Source of the DNA: Tridacna crocea
Lineage: Eukaryota > Mollusca > Bivalvia > Cardiida > Cardiidae
Assembly (NCBI GenBank): GCA_943736015.1
Contig: OX031065.1
Coordinates: forward strand, 40,004,427 to 40,068,426
Reading direction: 5' to 3'
Length of the DNA stretch: 64,000 bases
The translations under genes and the position numbers were made by a program. Below are positions 20,870 through 32,159 of this stretch, in pieces (the stretch's first letter is position 1; each line of letters begins with the position of its first letter). The notes under the pieces were generated by a model that worked only from the letters and a program-made list of their open reading frames with translations, ran no database searches and was not told the DNA's origin.

Positions 20870-21420
20870 GCTCGACGATGGCCCGAATAGCCACCGTATT
20901 CAATACTATGCAACTTACGTCAAAGTTATCACGCGCCATTCTGTGAGTTAAATGTAAACACAGAGGAGGAGGACCAGCAAAACGTACTTTGACAAAGAAA
21001 TTTAATCTACCGATGTATGAACGAAACTTCTACGATGACTTTAAAGGTATTTTTATCTCTCACTCACTGGTATCTTTTATAACAGATTGATGTTTAAATT
21101 CGAAAATCGACTTCAATTTTAAGGTCCACTATTTCAAAATCGTCGATGACCAACTAACGAGTGTCAGATCATGTAATACCCACTTCATTGTCTACAAAAT
21201 TGTACATCAGTTTGATAGATCGCCAAAATGTCATTTATAAGATAACAGAATGATTTTCCGAGCCATCTTTTCGTGTCGGTGCCAACTGCCAAGTGTGAAA
21301 GAAACCTACAGATGTTGATAAAATTTGATGACGTCACTACAAGCGATGGTTGCAAATAAAGTACGGTAGCGCAGGAGTGTCTGAATTTCACCGCATCGTT
21401 ATCGATTTCCCGAAATTATT
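20870..21420. promoter_or_regulatory. CpG-richer island with two CRE-type sites
   Basis: In the middle of the 31.8-kb intron this stretch has more CG dinucleotides than its surroundings. It carries TTACGTCA at 20915 and TGACGTCA at 21329, a half and a perfect ATF/CREB site. A short plus-strand frame with a GT donor (21013-21046, MYERNFYDDFK) lies between them. It could be an internal promoter or an old element; no downstream exon was found. Confidence 0.3.
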
Positions 21421-21824
21421 TCTTTTAGTGTGTAATTACTTTTAATTTACAATTAACATTTTAGGTTTTCTTTTTAAATGTATTGTATTCAAACATTCTG
21501 TTCAATTTATTTGTACTTGAATTGTCTCATTCAAATAGATAAATAATATTTAAGCTGAAAATAGATTGAATGAATTAATTTCAAACCCAACTAGTTGAGC
21601 ATTCATAACAACAAGATGAATGGTAGTCTAATTCATATCGATTTTACAACAAAAGTTGAAGCACGTTAAAACTTTAATTTAGTGTTTGATGATTTAGCAG
21701 GCTTTACTGGTTTTCACCAATGTTTCACCGATGGATATGACAGTTAACTTTACTTAATCATGTGGTCCATTGGTTTCAAAGGGCTAAACTCCCTATCAAA
21801 AAGATACTTGCATGTGACAAATGA

Positions 21825-22490
21825 CTCTAGTAGGATTTAATTCAAGGTCGCTTTGATTAAAAATCCAACCCTTCAGCAATGAAACAGGTGATCTTGCGTA
21901 AGTGCTGAGAGCTGTTTAGTCCTACTATACTTTTACTATGAAAGTATGCTTGTTTTCTTAACAGAATTATAATGTTTATCTTTAAGCATTCCCTGTGACC
22001 ATGAAACACAAAAGAAGATGCTACATGTACACAACTTATGATAGTCAACAGATTTAGATTATAAGGAGATTTTTATCACAAATGTAGCGTTTTCCTCTTT
22101 TAGAAAAATGGCTGATGTCTTCAAAATAGGCATTTACAGGCAAATACGATCAATGACACTAGCAGAATTTCATTCAAGGTCCCCTTGATTAAAAATTTAA
22201 CCCTTCAGCAATGAAACACAGACGGTCTTACATTAGTGCTGAGAGCAGTTTAGACTTACTATTCTTGTAGAACGAAAGCATGCTTGTTTTCTTAACAGAA
22301 TTATAATATTAATCTTTGAGCATTCCTTGTGAACCTGAAACAAAATAAGATACATGTATTACATTTACACAACTTATGATAATCATCAGATTTAGATTAT
22401 AAGGTGATTTTTAAGATAAATGCAGTGTTTTGCCTTTGAGAAAATGATTGATGTGTCCAAAAGAAGAATTTACTGGTGAATCATTTACAA
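21825..22490 (+). repeat. Direct repeat, two ~335-bp units
   Basis: TTCAAGGTCGCTTTGATTAA and TTCAAGGTCCCCTTGATTAA begin two homologous units (about 21840 and 22175). They share CTTCAGCAATGAAACA, TTGTTTTCTTAACAGAATTA and ACTTATGATAGTC / ACTTATGATAATC. No coding frame. Confidence 0.85.
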
Positions 22491-23997
22491 TTGGGAGAAC
22501 CAATGAATGAATACTATAAGATTTTTCAGCCTAAAAATTGGAGCAAACGATACGCTCAAAATATGACAATAAAGCACAATATCGACTTATTTTATCAAAA
22601 TAAATTCAGTGAAATTCTGCCAATGAAAAAGCAGATACCTTGAGAAAAAGAACAATAGAACTTACCCATTTAAAAGCTAATGTACGTTTTGATTAATCTA
22701 TTGATTGGTACTTTTTGAAAAGTTTGTGAAAATGGTATGACTTGAAGATATATAATTTGTTTCTCTACTGTATAAACGCAATACATGTAAACAACACTGG
22801 TTGTAATTTATAAGAATTAGCCCGAAAATAACAAGTTTTGAATAGATTTTCCCTTTATGTAATTAAGTGGTATTACATTCAGAGATTCATATATTTTCAA
22901 TACCTTGCTAAAGCCTTTTAAATAGAATATGATACAAAAAGTCCTTGAATTTATCAAAACTTGCCAGCTTTCTTTCATTAACAAAAATGTGAAGTTAGTC
23001 CTTGCTATGAGATGTTCTCTATTTCCTCAAGAAGAGCACTGATTTTTAAGGTCTATGGCCCTTAACTCTAATATTAAAAGACAGAAGCTGCCGAAATGGG
23101 CCGAAAAGCCTTTACGAAAACAATCAATCTTACATGATATTTACCGATGAGTTAGTGAGTCTACAGCACCTAACTCTCATAATAAGAGGCGTCCATGCAA
23201 AGCAGTGTTATTCATGGAACGGAGGAGAAAAGATTACCATGGCCAAACAGACACATCCATTATACAGGCTTCAAATGAACTGTTTTCTGTTCTCAAATGA
23301 GTATAGGATTCCATTATCTACACCAGAGGCTAGAGGGTCGTAGCACTAGAGTTTGGTGTTGGAAGAATGAGCATGTTTGTGATGCTTGTATTATCGAGCA
23401 TGACCATAAGGATGGTTGATCAGTTCATTAATGGGCAGGCATAAGCCAATTAATCAAAAACACAATGCTCTCATCAAAAAAGTTTGGCGATGTGGCTTTT
23501 TTAGGTCAAACATTAGACAAGCAAACAATATATATGACTCGAAAATAATCTGTGTACAACAGCGCTAAACCCCAACAATCCCTCCATAACTTTGCATAGC
23601 ATATCTGGAGGAACTGAACTGCATTCTAGATCACTGAACAACCTCACAGTGTTGTAAGTGAGGCGAAGCAGGCAAGGTATTATAAATGCAAAATGTGTTC
23701 ATATATGCGATGTTATCATGTGATTATGATTAGTTTCTTTGTATTTGTACAGCCATTCCCTGTTAATATACTGGACTAAACTTGAAGGAATCTCCAGATG
23801 AAAAAAGAACAGACTTTGTAAGAATGATAACTATATAAAATGGGAGGGGGGGGGGGGAATGGGGGAATGGGAACTACCCGTTACTGGCAATTTCCCTCTT
23901 TTCCTCAATGTATACAACTGTTGAATGCTGTAGCAAATCCAAAGTCCAATGGGGTCGGGAGAGAAAGATTAAAATTCAATAGTGACAAGTACTAATT
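22490..23997. other. Intronic, little recognised
   Basis: Apart from repeat D and a G-run near 23845 no feature is supported. Short open frames lack family signatures. Confidence 0.55.
23045..23195 (+). repeat. Dispersed repeat D, copy 1
   Basis: AAAAGACAGAAGCTGCCGAA and TTACATGATATTTACCGATG match 56065-56225. Confidence 0.5.
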
Positions 23998-24165
23998 TAA
24001 CCCTTTACCAAAGACGAGAAAATTAGATTTGTCCAAATGCTAAACACTTGTACTCCACAAATTAAATGTGTCTCAAATTTCAGAGTTTGTGAGTGAAAGG
24101 ACAGAATCCAATATCTAGGAGAGGAAATGCTGGTTATCTGGGTTTTCAGAGCTTGATTTCGATTT
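23998..24165 (-). mobile_element. Degenerate family-1 MITE
   Basis: TTTAACCCTTTACCAAAGACG and TTTGTCCAAATGCTAAACAC are clear. The core is decayed to AGGAAATGCTGGTTATC. Confidence 0.55.
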
Positions 24166-24305
24166 AAATATTGACAGTGTTGTACTTGAAGCTGCTAAAA
24201 GTTTTGCTGCCAAACTTTGTTCTAGACTAAAGACACCGAAATTGTTTACACTGCTAAATCTAAAGTTCCTCCAGATGAAAAAATAAACGTGACACGTTTA
24301 TACAG

Positions 24306-24665
24306 GTTTATACGTTGTCTGCGCATGTCATATTCTTCGAAGATTCGACCTGTCTTATATGACGCATCACCCTCCCCCGATACTGAGGAGATTGTAGAAA
24401 TACGCGCTATAAAGTGGCAATGGAGAAAATGGCTTCTATCAATATGTTTGAGAAAAAATCAGGCTTGTCTTAGCTCCAGATTTATCTAAACTGCTGAGCA
24501 TATCTAAATGAATGGCAGCAGGTAGCGTTTTACTAAGTGAAGATTAATTTCAATTTGAAATTCAAAGTAACAGTTGTCGCGTAGAAAAGTAGTCCGGTTT
24601 TGTACCCAGGATGCCCAAATTAGATAGATGAGTATTTGTAGAATGCCATCTAACAGGAGATAATG
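24306..24665 (+). repeat. Dispersed repeat B, copy 1
   Basis: From GTTGTCTGCGCATGTCATAT to AATGCCATCTAACAGGAGAT. It shares GTACCCAGGATGCCCAAATT with copies at 45582 and 52368. Family unknown. Confidence 0.75.
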
Positions 24666-25439
24666 CAGGTTTTTACTGAAGAAAATACTTTGGATATAAG
24701 AGAACTTGCTCGTCTTGATCCACTTTCGCCTAAAGTTTCTCAAAACTTATCAAAATGTATGCATGTCAGACAAGTAAAACATGGGATTGTTAATAAAAGG
24801 GTTAAAAAGTTGAATTGAAAAGGGAAATGTTGCAATATTGGCAACTGTAGTGCTGTAAGAATTCTAAATTTGATTGTTCCTTTGCAATAATTTATATTAA
24901 AAGGCAAAATTTTAATGTTTTTTTGGGTTTTTTTGGATCTTAATGTTCATTATATATGCACATGATAATGATGTTTTGCCATATAAAGATTTTATTTCAA
25001 ACAGATATATGTATCATATGTATTTAGTGTGTTGCAATTCATTAATTTACAAAAAAATGAGAAATGCATCATAGGCTAAGTGGGTGGGGTAAATTGATAT
25101 GGTTTGGCAACAATCAACTTCTATTTTTTTTCTTGTTTTAATCTTAAAACAAATGATATTGACATTACAATCTGTCCTACAATACCAATTTCACAAATTA
25201 GGTAACAAGACATCATTTTCCATTGAGTAATTTGCATAAAATGGCATTTTGTTGAAAAACTAGACGATGATGGGAAATTTATGGTGGACCTATTTGAAGA
25301 CATTTTTTGGTAACTTCCCCTCATAGTTCAGCCTGCAACTTTTTTCTTGATATTACCGAGGTATCACATGAAACAAAAATGACAAAATCATTTCTTTTGC
25401 AATTAGTTCCAAGTTTGGTGCTTTTTTCGGTTAGGTTGA

Positions 25440-25663
25440 CTGGCCTAAAATGAAACTTTTGATCTAATAGTAAAAACCCATATACTGTTATTTCAAAGGT
25501 TAGTTTTGAGGGGTTCCATCTCCTAAAACAGACAGTGTGAATCTAAGCTCAGACTGCACATTCTGTGCAGTTTGATCATGATCTAGGAAATGTCTGCAAA
25601 ATTCAGTGTTCTAGGAAATGTCTGCAAAATTCAGTGTATCCCACTTAGCAGCCAAAAGGTTAA
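25440..25663 (+). mobile_element. Family-2 TTAA MITE with internal duplication
   Basis: AGCTCAGACTGCACATTCTG then TGCAGTTTGATCATGATCTA. TTCTAGGAAATGTCTGCAAA is present twice in tandem. Ends GCAGCCAAAAGGTTAA. It lies 84 bp before the truncated retrotransposon ORF. Confidence 0.6.
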
Positions 25664-25746
25664 AGAGGCAATAATACTCATTTTAAGCCAGTTTTAACTC
25701 ATTTTGTTTTTATTTTATCAAAATGTAGTCATTCTTATATATCTGA

Positions 25747-26970
25747 ATGGCTCCAAAGCTCCACAGGAAATGGGTTGGGCCATACTATATTGTATATAGT
25801 GGGCCTCACAATACATACAAGCTCAGGCGCTGCCGAGACAACAAAGAAGTAAAAGTACTGGTAAATGCCACACACCTAAAGCCATACTTGGATCCTGCAG
25901 ATAGACCCACAAATATACCACCTGAGTATGAGCACCTCACACACCCACTCAACCCAGAACAACTCACTGAAACACAACCACACCCACAAACAAACACAGC
26001 TGCAGAGCAACCATGTACACAAACCAACCAAACACAACAAGATACCACACAAACACAAAGCAAAGGCAAGCACCCCAAAAATCCAAAACATACAGCAAAA
26101 GTAAAGAAATCCAAGTCAAAACCAACAGACACACAAACGGTCACTCAACCAACCACCTCATATCAAACACCACAGCAAGACGACACACAAACTACTATCC
26201 CTTCACAGACAGACATACAAACACAGCAGCAATCACAAACTACCACTCAAACTGAATCAAAACCACAACTCTTTCCAACTGAACAAATAGACAGAATCAT
26301 CCAATCAAAACGAGACAAAAACACACTGTACTACAGAATCAAGTGGAAAGATCCAGCAAAACCAAGCACCTGGGAATACGCATCAACCATACCAGAAGTT
26401 TTCATCCGAGAATACCATGTTCACAGAACCATGAGTGGAAGGGAGAGAAAACGTCCCCTGTTAAAGAAGAACCGTTTCTTTGACTCCATGCCAGAAGGAC
26501 CTCTACCTGGTCCTTATTGCGATAAAGAGCAGGTTGTAGGATACTGCGAAACCTATGACCTATCCAATCAAAAGATTTATACCTACAGGCCTGTTGAACA
26601 TACGGCAGCAAAATGTGGAGTTCCTTTCCGGATTTCAGAGAGAAAGAGACAAATGCAGCCATACCTCAATAAACTATTTGACTGTCTTCAACAAATGGAC
26701 ATTAAGGAGTGGCACAATACAACTGCTCTTATGGATGATGGAACAGCCAAGGAAGCTAAAATGGTCAGAGCAGTTTTCACCAATGACATGGATAATCCCT
26801 TAGAAACTACGTATTTCAAAGTCCACTGTCAAAACTCACATGAACCTATCTGGCTTTCTTTCTTTCAAGTTCCACTTAAATTTGTACGCCAATTTTTGTT
26901 CAGAGTAGGTGCCAAAATAAAACAGCCTGGCAAAATATTTAAATCAAATATGGGCAGAATTGATAATTGA
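25747..26970 (+). CDS. 5'-truncated chromovirus-like pol: integrase C-terminus plus chromodomain(s)
   Basis: 407-codon intact ORF, antisense to the host gene. Residues 1-50 carry APKLHRKWVGPYYI and resemble the GPY/F (SH3-like) end of Ty3/Gypsy integrase. Residues 55-175 are a linker rich in Thr, Gln and Pro. Residues 179-226 form a chromodomain (DRIIQSKR, YYRIKW, STWEYAS, FIREY). Residues 339-386 repeat that pattern loosely (YFKVHC, PIWLSF, FVRQFL) and may be a second chromo-like fold. An in-frame TGA directly precedes the ATG, and no protease, reverse transcriptase, RNase H or integrase core lies upstream, so the element is 5'-truncated. Whether it is still expressed or co-opted is unknown. 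Confidence 0.8.
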   Translation: MAPKLHRKWVGPYYIVYSGPHNTYKLRRCRDNKEVKVLVNATHLKPYLDPADRPTNIPPEYEHLTHPLNPEQLTETQPHPQTNTAAEQPCTQTNQTQQDTTQTQSKGKHPKNPKHTAKVKKSKSKPTDTQTVTQPTTSYQTPQQDDTQTTIPSQTDIQTQQQSQTTTQTESKPQLFPTEQIDRIIQSKRDKNTLYYRIKWKDPAKPSTWEYASTIPEVFIREYHVHRTMSGRERKRPLLKKNRFFDSMPEGPLPGPYCDKEQVVGYCETYDLSNQKIYTYRPVEHTAAKCGVPFRISERKRQMQPYLNKLFDCLQQMDIKEWHNTTALMDDGTAKEAKMVRAVFTNDMDNPLETTYFKVHCQNSHEPIWLSFFQVPLKFVRQFLFRVGAKIKQPGKIFKSNMGRIDN

Positions 26971-28353
26971 GTCCTATAAGAAAGTGAAGTCTAAAAAAAA
27001 AAAGAACATGTTTTTCTTATAAGGAAGACCAACTGAAAAATAAATGGCTAATGCTCTGATACCGTAAACCCAATGTTATAGATTGACATGTTACAGTTGG
27101 CAACTGTTTTTGATACCTATGGGGCATTATATCACAGAATGATTGTAATTTCACTTACAAAAGAAAAATAAGAGGAAGGCATTCCCACATTGCATGCAGA
27201 TTTGAAAACATATTTCAGAAACAAGGGTCTTCCACATATTAAAAACAAAGGCATCTAGATCCCTAGAAAGCATTAAAAAAAAAAAAGCATTGTGAAGACA
27301 AAAAAAAAAGATATCAAAGTTCAATAAATTATATTCATGTCTATCACAAATATGCCAAATATGAGAAATTCATATTACATAAATTTATTATTGTTTATAT
27401 TATGTTATATTTTAGTGACTGAAAATTAACAAAGTTAAATGGTATATTGCATCCTCATTTCAGTTCATGAAGAAAAAGTTCCATTAGAACAAAACAAAAG
27501 AATATGCCTAAGAGCAATGCAAAATATATTGTATTTAAGTAGTAGACTAAACCAAAAAAAAAAACAAAGATATATATTCATACTTATAGTCTACCTACAA
27601 AAAAAAAAAGTTGCAGCAGTTATAAAACATGTAAGCAGTACTACTGCCATGAATTATACATCCTCAAAGGATACGATTATTCAAAGTAAAAGTGTTAATA
27701 AAATATATCCTTATAATCTATCCTCAACCAACCAGGTAAGTTGCGTTTGCATTCTGTTACACTATTTCGGTAGCAAAGCATGTGTTTTCAAAAGAAAAAT
27801 GCATCATGGCTTATCAAGTGAAAAAAAAAGGTTGAGTATCATACTTATGAAAAGCCAGAAAAGAAAGAAGATTATTTCTTTATGTGACAAATATATGTGT
27901 ATGTAGACATCCATTTCACAAATGGTAGCTGCATTTTTACTTCTATTTTATTGCAATAATGTTGTTTCTTCTGTAACAACAGCAATATTTCCTTTTGATC
28001 GATGTACTGGTTATCAGTCAGATAAAAGTCATTGCTTTAGGAAATTGAAGTTCATTGCTATTCTTATACACATACCACTATTATTTCAACTTTTGAAATG
28101 TTATAATAATTACAATACTATTTCATGAATTGATATGACTAAACTATTGAATGGTACGAGAGTCGGATGTACGCAAGAAAGTGTGAAAGAGGGCTAGCCA
28201 GTGAGAAAGTTGTATGTATTTAAAAAAAAAAAAGTATTTTTATTTAATATGTAAATTTGTATTACATTACTATATGCTATGTTATTCCATTCCATTTGAT
28301 TGTTACCTGTTAGCATATGATTGAGGACAATCATTTTTCAAGGAGCGGTAATG
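26971..28353 (+). other. AT-rich stretch between pol-like ORF and LTR
   Basis: No recognisable gene. It is rich in A-runs. Lysine-rich open frames here (for example 27439-27906) have no family signature and reflect base composition. Confidence 0.6.
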
Positions 28354-29235
28354 TGTAACCTAGCAATAAATCTAATATTTTGTTATATGCAAAATATTAG
28401 ATAATATTGCATAATTGTTAAAACTTCCCTTTTTCCTCACAAGAAATTAATCTTTCTTTGAGATCTACTTTTGTCAAGTCTTTTATGTTTTAATACAGAG
28501 GATTTTGATACAGTTTGGCATTTTTATCCCAATTGTTAAGATTTACTGGACATGTTTTTACATCTTTTAGGTTCAATCATTTTGAGTTTCTTTTATCAAT
28601 CAAGTCAACTTTGTAATAAGATTTTGCTTTTAGCACCTTTGATTTTGGAATGTTAAGATCTAATCTTTTGTCACCATATTTGATTAGGTGTGAAACCATA
28701 GCTTGCCTCTGGTAAAACCTAATGTTAATCACTTTATATCTATTGGTTAATTCCCTTTGTATATTTCATTGGTTACTTAAAATTGTAAAGTTTCATTGGT
28801 CTAGTGACTATGTTTCTAAGTAATATAAAATATGTAGTTTTTCATGTAGAGACACACTTTTAACATACTGACTTACTTACACTTACACTTAAGACTAAAT
28901 CAGAGAAATTTAGAATTAATTAGAGATCGATTGGAATGTTAAGATCTAATCTTTTGTCACCATATTTGATTAGGTGTGAAACCATAGCTTGCCTCTGGTA
29001 AAACCTAATGTTAATCACTTTATATCTATTGGTTAATTCCCTTTGTATATTTCATTGGTTACTTAAAATTGTAAAGTTTCATTGGTCTAGTGACTATGTT
29101 TCTAAGTAATATAAAATATGTAGTTTTTCATGTAGAGACACACTTTTAACATACTGACTTACTTACACTTACACTTAAGAGTAAATCAGAGAAATTTAGA
29201 ATTAATTAGAGATCGAGGCCTATATGTAAGTTACA
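28354..29235 (+). repeat. Probable 3' LTR of the chromovirus-like remnant
   Basis: 882 bp bounded by TGTAAC and GTTACA, a perfect 6-bp inverted terminal pair of TG...CA type. It lies downstream of the pol-like ORF, as a 3' LTR should. A short purine-rich stretch (AAGGAGCGG) precedes it. Inside, a 286-bp unit is duplicated in tandem. No matching 5' LTR was seen, so the call rests on ends and position. Confidence 0.55.
28645..29216 (+). repeat. Tandem duplication of a 286-bp unit inside the LTR
   Basis: Two copies, 28645-28930 and 28931-29216, are nearly identical; the one difference noticed is AAGACTAAAT versus AAGAGTAAAT. Each contains a TATAAAATA box-like sequence, so the probable LTR promoter is doubled. 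Confidence 0.9.
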
Positions 29236-29639
29236 CCGTATCCGACTCTAGGCGGAAACCAACGATAAATTTCAGTGAGTCACCACCATTGTTTACAGCT
29301 TCGATCGTCAGCCAGTTTTCTTCCGGCCGATTTCCGGTTTTTCACACAAACCCCCGTGTTTCTTTTTTCATTTACACGATATATGTCAGTAATTTATCCT
29401 TGTGTACACAAAGGACAGATTTCTGTACCATTCTATTTTTCTTTTTGAAATTTAACAGCGTTTCTGCTCACCGGCTGTAGACAGGCATCTTTAACAATTA
29501 AATGGAGTATAATTGCCAATATTCTTGGGAACTTCAACAATACTTTGAATTTGTTAACTTTGTCAATATTTTAATATGTTTTTCACCATTTCTTACAAGG
29601 TATTGTGTCATTCACCTCTACACTTTTGTGTGCTTACAG

Positions 29640-29795
29640 AAAGTATAGATCAAGATCAGACTGCACTTATAAATGTACAGTCCGATCTGAAATCTGTACT
29701 CCTTGACATTAGTTTAGCCATTTAAGTTGGAAACCCTTGACTGAAAAAAAGTATTTTTGAAGTATATGTAGTCCTTCTTCTTGGCTAAAAATATT
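29640..29795 (+). mobile_element. Family-2 fragment
   Basis: AAGATCAGACTGCACTTATAA then ATGTACAGTCCGATCTGAAA is the family dyad. Confidence 0.5.
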
Positions 29796-29819
29796 TTCTT
29801 TGATATTTAAGCACTCAGA

Positions 29820-30048
29820 TTAACTCTTTACCAAACAACAAAATTTTAGAGTGGTCCAAATTGAAAGCACTTGCAGACGACAAAATAAACATAACTCAAA
29901 AATTGAAATTTGTTTCCAGCAGGTTAAAAAACATTGTGGGAAAAGGAGAAAATGCTGGTTACAAGCATTTTCTCCTCTTTCCACAATGTTTTCAAAAGGC
30001 TTCTATCTCAGTGTCATAAAAACCCGGGATTGTTTGGTAAAGGGTCAA
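29820..30048 (-). mobile_element. Family-1 MITE, reverse
   Basis: The long arm comes first (TTAACTCTTTACCAAACAAC, GTCCAAATTGAAAGCACTTG), then the hairpin, then the short arm ending TGTTTGGTAAAGGGTCAA. Confidence 0.85.
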
Positions 30049-30079
30049 GGTACAGACTATTTGAAGGCAATTGATACTG

Positions 30080-30280
30080 TTAACTCTTTACAAGGTGACA
30101 AAATTTTCGCCTTGTCCAAATTGAAAGTATTTGCTGGAGACAATTTCAGTGCAGCTCAAATTGTGCAAGTTTTCTCTTGATAGGGTAGAAAACATTGTGG
30201 GAAAAGCATTTTCTCCTTTTCCCACAATGATTTCAAAAGGCTTCTTTCCCAAGGTCATTAAAAGTCGGTATAAAGGTTAA
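30080..30280 (-). mobile_element. Family-1 MITE, reverse, stem deleted
   Basis: Both TTAA ends are present. The hairpin is cut to GTGGGAAAAGCATTTTCTCC, losing one arm and the centre. Confidence 0.8.
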
Positions 30281-30805
30281 AATTAGATGAGACTCCCCAA
30301 ACCATGCAAAATTATCTTAATAATCATTGTTTGATGTTCTGAGATACTTAAGTTTAAAAAGTGACAGCCCAGAAATTCCGACATTATGGTCCTTTTTCCA
30401 TGTCCAATTTGTTTATTCAAAGATCAATTGTAAACTTAAGGCTATATTGGCCTAACTGCTTCGATCATCACATAAATCAGTCGGATATCAAACAGCACAA
30501 AATATAAAGGCTGATCCTGATCTCCCTTTTGCCAAAAGTATAATCAATTACTTATTTTTCTGACTACAGAGGCATGCTAGTCTTCCATTCACAGGAATTT
30601 AGGTGTTGGAGGACGAATCTTATGCACTTATCTTATACATCTATGTACATTTTAGAATGGTGTATATGATGTAAAAAAAATATTGTAAGAGTTAATAGTA
30701 CAAGGGTTGTTTTGTATAGTTGCTGCGCATAAAAAAGCCGTTAAAATGTGCCACAATAAACATAATTAATTTTTAAGTTCATTTTGTCGCCTGGTCTGCT
30801 AATGC

Positions 30806-31033
30806 TTAACTCTTTACCAAACGACAAATTTATAGACTGGTCCAGATTGAAAGCATTTGCAGATGACAAAAGAAATGTGACTGAAAAATTTAAATTTGAT
30901 TTGGGAGGAGTAGAAAACATTGTGGGAAAAGGAGAAAATGCTGGTTACCAGCATTTTCTTCTTTTCCCTCAATGTTTTCAAAAGGCTTTTTATTCAGGGT
31001 CCTTAAAGTGGGGATTGTTTGGTAAAGAGTTAA
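30806..31033 (-). mobile_element. Family-1 MITE, reverse
   Basis: TTAACTCTTTACCAAACGAC to TGTTTGGTAAAGAGTTAA. All parts are present and the stem is near-perfect. Confidence 0.9.
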
Positions 31034-31051
31034 ATTCCTCCGTTTAAAAAT

Positions 31052-31131
31052 TTTGTTGTTTGGGCAAGATGGGTTTGTTGTTTGAGCAAAATGGGTTTGT
31101 TGTTTGAGCAAGATGGGTTTGTTGTTTGAGA
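31052..31131 (+). repeat. 22-bp tandem repeat
   Basis: TTTGTTGTTTGAGCAAGATG plus GG repeats about 3.6 times directly after a family-1 MITE. Confidence 0.85.
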
Positions 31132-31309
31132 GAGAGTTAAGAGGAATAAATCAACATATCATGGCAGATTTTTCTTTGCTTCATGTGGAGTCAGCCATGT
31201 ACTCATGTGTTATAAGCAGCAACTTGCTTATCAGTATTATGAGTAAAATCAAGGCAGCCGCATGTTGTGGCCAAATGAGAGAAAAAAATTAGCATTGGAT
31301 CCAGGTAGT

Positions 31310-31540
31310 CACTTCTTATCTCTTTTCCAAAATTTTAAATTGGCCCAATTCCAAAGCATTTTCAGACAACAAATCAAATCTGGCTCAAAGAATGAAATGT
31401 TTAAATAAAAGGAAAGAAAGCATTTTAGGAAAAGGCAAAAATGCAGGTTACCTGAGTATTTTTCTGCTACAGTCACAATGTTTTCAAAGGGCTTTTCTGT
31501 TAGGATCGTTAAGACTCGAGATTGTGTAGTAAAGAGTTAT
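31310..31540 (-). mobile_element. Degenerate family-1 MITE
   Basis: TTATCTCTTTTCCAAAATTT, CATTTTCAGACAACAAAT, ATGCAGGTTACCTG, TGTGTAGTAAAGAGTTAT. Confidence 0.65.
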
Positions 31541-31684
31541 CTGATGGTATAAGATTTTATCTGGGATCTGAAAATATTATTTCCCAGGTTTGATGATAAT
31601 AGTTACCACAAGGATCCATCTATCCACTGTTTGTTTTTTCGAAATCACATTCTGTATTATTACAAATTATCACTGTTTTATTTC

Positions 31685-32155
31685 ATGCTTTGCGGTAGGA
31701 TATCAAGAATTGGCACTGAAAATATTTTTCGATCTTACACTGAGTTAAGAGGAATAAATCAGTGAAAATACCGATTTTCATGTTCTTGTTGCCTAGGTTA
31801 ATTGCACGTGCCTGACAACCAGATGGGAAATATTACGTCATTTACCTTACATTTCTCGCGCTTGACATAATATTGTAATGCATTGCTATGCGGGAGGGAT
31901 GTGCCACAGGGAATAATGGAAAAGAACTGTATTGGATTTTGATAAATCTCCTCCAAGAAACGGTTAAAAGCATGAAATAAATAGAATATTTGTTTTTTTT
32001 CGGTGAAAGATCGAAATTTATTTCATCTCATGAACACCATTGGTAATATTTTCACTCATGGCTGTGCCACTCGTAAAAATATTACTGATGGTGTCCACTC
32101 AATGAAATATTTTTATTTTGATCTTTCATTGAAAAAAACAAATATCCTCTATTTA
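31685..32155. repeat. Foldback repeat C, copy 1
   Basis: Contains GACAACCAGATGGGAAATAT, GCTATGCGGGAGGGATG and a final dyad around CTCATGGCTGTGCCACTCG flanked by ATTTATTTCATCTC / ATGAAAT. Homologous to 54770-55225. Confidence 0.75.
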
Positions 32156-32159
32156 TTGT

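Noticed and set aside
25806..26144. 112-codon minus-strand frame opposite the pol-like ORF
   Set aside because: It is the shadow of the low-complexity Thr/Gln linker. The Cys/Val-rich content reflects the ACA/CAA repeats on the other strand.
27439..27906. 155-codon plus-strand frame
   Set aside because: Lysine- and isoleucine-rich composition follows A-runs, there is no domain signature, and it lies in the AT-rich tail of the retrotransposon remnant.
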